Source: an uncultured Bacteroidota bacterium (GTDB lineage: Bacteria > Bacteroidota > Bacteroidia > Flavobacteriales > Flavobacteriaceae). From it: a stretch of 64,000 nt of DNA. The stretch's first letter is position 1. Every line of letters begins with the position of its first letter. The notes under the pieces were generated by a model. That model made no database searches, had not been told where the DNA came from, and was given only the letters and a program-made list of their open reading frames with translations. The position numbers and the translations under genes are program-made. The stretch lies in the NCBI GenBank assembly GCA_902535165.1, contig CACASE010000003.1, positions 57,550 through 121,549 of the forward strand. The letters are read 5' to 3'. Below are positions 63,417 through 64,000 of this stretch, piece by piece.

Positions 63417-64000
63417 ATGATAAGAAACACTATAACCATTATACTCCTTTTTTTTCTATTTGTAGGATGTAATAATTCATCTATTGAAAAACCAAATATT
63501 TTATTAATAATGGTTGACGATTTAAATGACTACAATGAAGATTTAAAGGGTCATCCTCAAGTGTTGACGCCTTATATTAAAGAATTTTCAAAAACAGCAA
63601 CATCCTTCACTAACGCTTATTCAAATGATCCTATGTGTGGACCATCAAGAGCAAGTATGTTTACAGGTGTTTATCCCCATATTTCATCCCACTTGTGGCA
63701 ATACAACTGGAAAAATAATGAAATATTAAAAAATACTAAAACAATAATGGAGAAGTTTAAAGAGAATGACTACAAAGTCATTGGAAGTGGAAAGTTATTG
63801 CATCAAAACGAAAAAAGTATTTGGACTGAATTTGAACATGAAGCAGACTATAGTCCTGTTGCCTACATTGGTGAATGGAAAAAAGGAAAACCTGGAATTG
63901 CTCATCCAGATGTTCCCAAGCCATATAGAGTTATAAAAGAGTTAGATGGTTGGAACATGGCGGGTGGTCCTATTGATGGATCATATGGTCCTTTAATTAA
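63417..64000 (+). CDS. Sulfatase lipoprotein, S1 family (iduronate-2-sulfatase-like), cut by window end
   Basis: Open to the window end, 194 codons seen, so absent from the ORF track. The signal peptide ends in the lipobox LFVGC. NILLIMVDDLND supplies the first metal-binding Asp pair, and CGPSRASMFTG is the formylglycine motif whose Cys is oxidised by a maturation enzyme not in the window. SGKLLHQNE matches the GKxxH substrate-site motif. The DLNDYNEDLKGHPQVLTP opening and NDPMCGPSR are like the iduronate-2-sulfatase-type subgroup, often used by marine Bacteroidetes on algal sulfated glycans. Divergent from the beta-helix / sugar-acid operon. Confidence 0.88.
   Translation, partial: MIRNTITIILLFFLFVGCNNSSIEKPNILLIMVDDLNDYNEDLKGHPQVLTPYIKEFSKTATSFTNAYSNDPMCGPSRASMFTGVYPHISSHLWQYNWKNNEILKNTKTIMEKFKENDYKVIGSGKLLHQNEKSIWTEFEHEADYSPVAYIGEWKKGKPGIAHPDVPKPYRVIKELDGWNMAGGPIDGSYGPLI

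Noticed and set aside
1-64000. Mobile elements, phage genes, CRISPR arrays, SusC/SusD pairs
   Set aside because: Looked for on both strands; no transposase, integrase, spaced repeats, or TonB-dependent transporter pair is present in the window.

Overview
This window is a dense, very AT-rich piece of a bacterial chromosome from the Bacteroidetes, most likely a marine, streamlined member of the Flavobacteriia. The evidence is the fused alpha-beta 2-oxoacid dehydrogenase E1, the holA / HsdR_N / GT2 / OmpA neighbourhood, the ftsK / LolA-like / LptG-like / ribBA run, NADP-type GAPDH, a class II IlvC, and promoter elements of the Bacteroidetes form TAnnTTTG. No phage, insertion sequence, CRISPR array or integrase was seen. 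No gap between genes exceeds 300 bases; most are under 60.

Layout. 0-10 kb: E1 fusion, holA, a lone HsdR_N nuclease-fold protein, a glycosyltransferase, an OmpA lipoprotein, uvrD and recG. 10-27 kb: mostly housekeeping genes (pheT, an ABC-F ATPase, a transaldolase-like enzyme, an SDR dehydrogenase directly behind the SRP RNA gene, glutaminyl cyclase, glyA, smpB, pcm, a Gfo/Idh oxidoreductase, a YggS-type PLP protein, a small DEDDh exonuclease, miaA, purC, phoH, a SAM hydrolase, dnaN). 27-34 kb: a branched-chain amino acid operon ilvD-ilvB-ilvN-ilvC with gapN as its last gene and an unusual hairpin at its head. 34-51 kb: an aldehyde dehydrogenase, a nitroreductase, dsbD, tilS, pabB, an M20 deacylase, lpd, nhaC, then ftsK / LolA-like / LptG-like / ribBA, and a TauE-type permease. 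51-54 kb: tRNA-Ser(UGA), a half-size asparaginase, ornithine aminotransferase and an arginine-deiminase-superfamily enzyme, which together look like a small nitrogen-scavenging group.

54.8-64 kb is the accessory part. Seven minus-strand genes, packed with 0-6 nt gaps or overlaps, encode two paralogous right-handed beta-helix lipoproteins, an enolase-superfamily enzyme, an aldehyde dehydrogenase, a RhaT-type symporter, a PfkB sugar-acid kinase and a KDPG-type aldolase. A sulfatase gene diverges from them and runs off the window end. The set fits oxidation of an aldose or anhydro-aldose to its acid, conversion to a 2-keto-3-deoxy acid, phosphorylation, and cleavage to pyruvate and glyceraldehyde 3-phosphate, fed by extracellular breakdown of a sulfated algal polysaccharide. 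The 3,6-anhydrogalactose route of carrageenan or agar catabolism matches best, but this is inference. The beta-helix pair is the most likely undescribed component.

Two genome-wide habits stand out. Exact or near TAnnTTTG elements sit only 3-9 nt before many start codons, suggesting leaderless or nearly leaderless mRNAs, and they decide several starts. Convergent genes commonly overlap at their 3' ends; only one of twelve convergent junctions has an obvious terminator hairpin.
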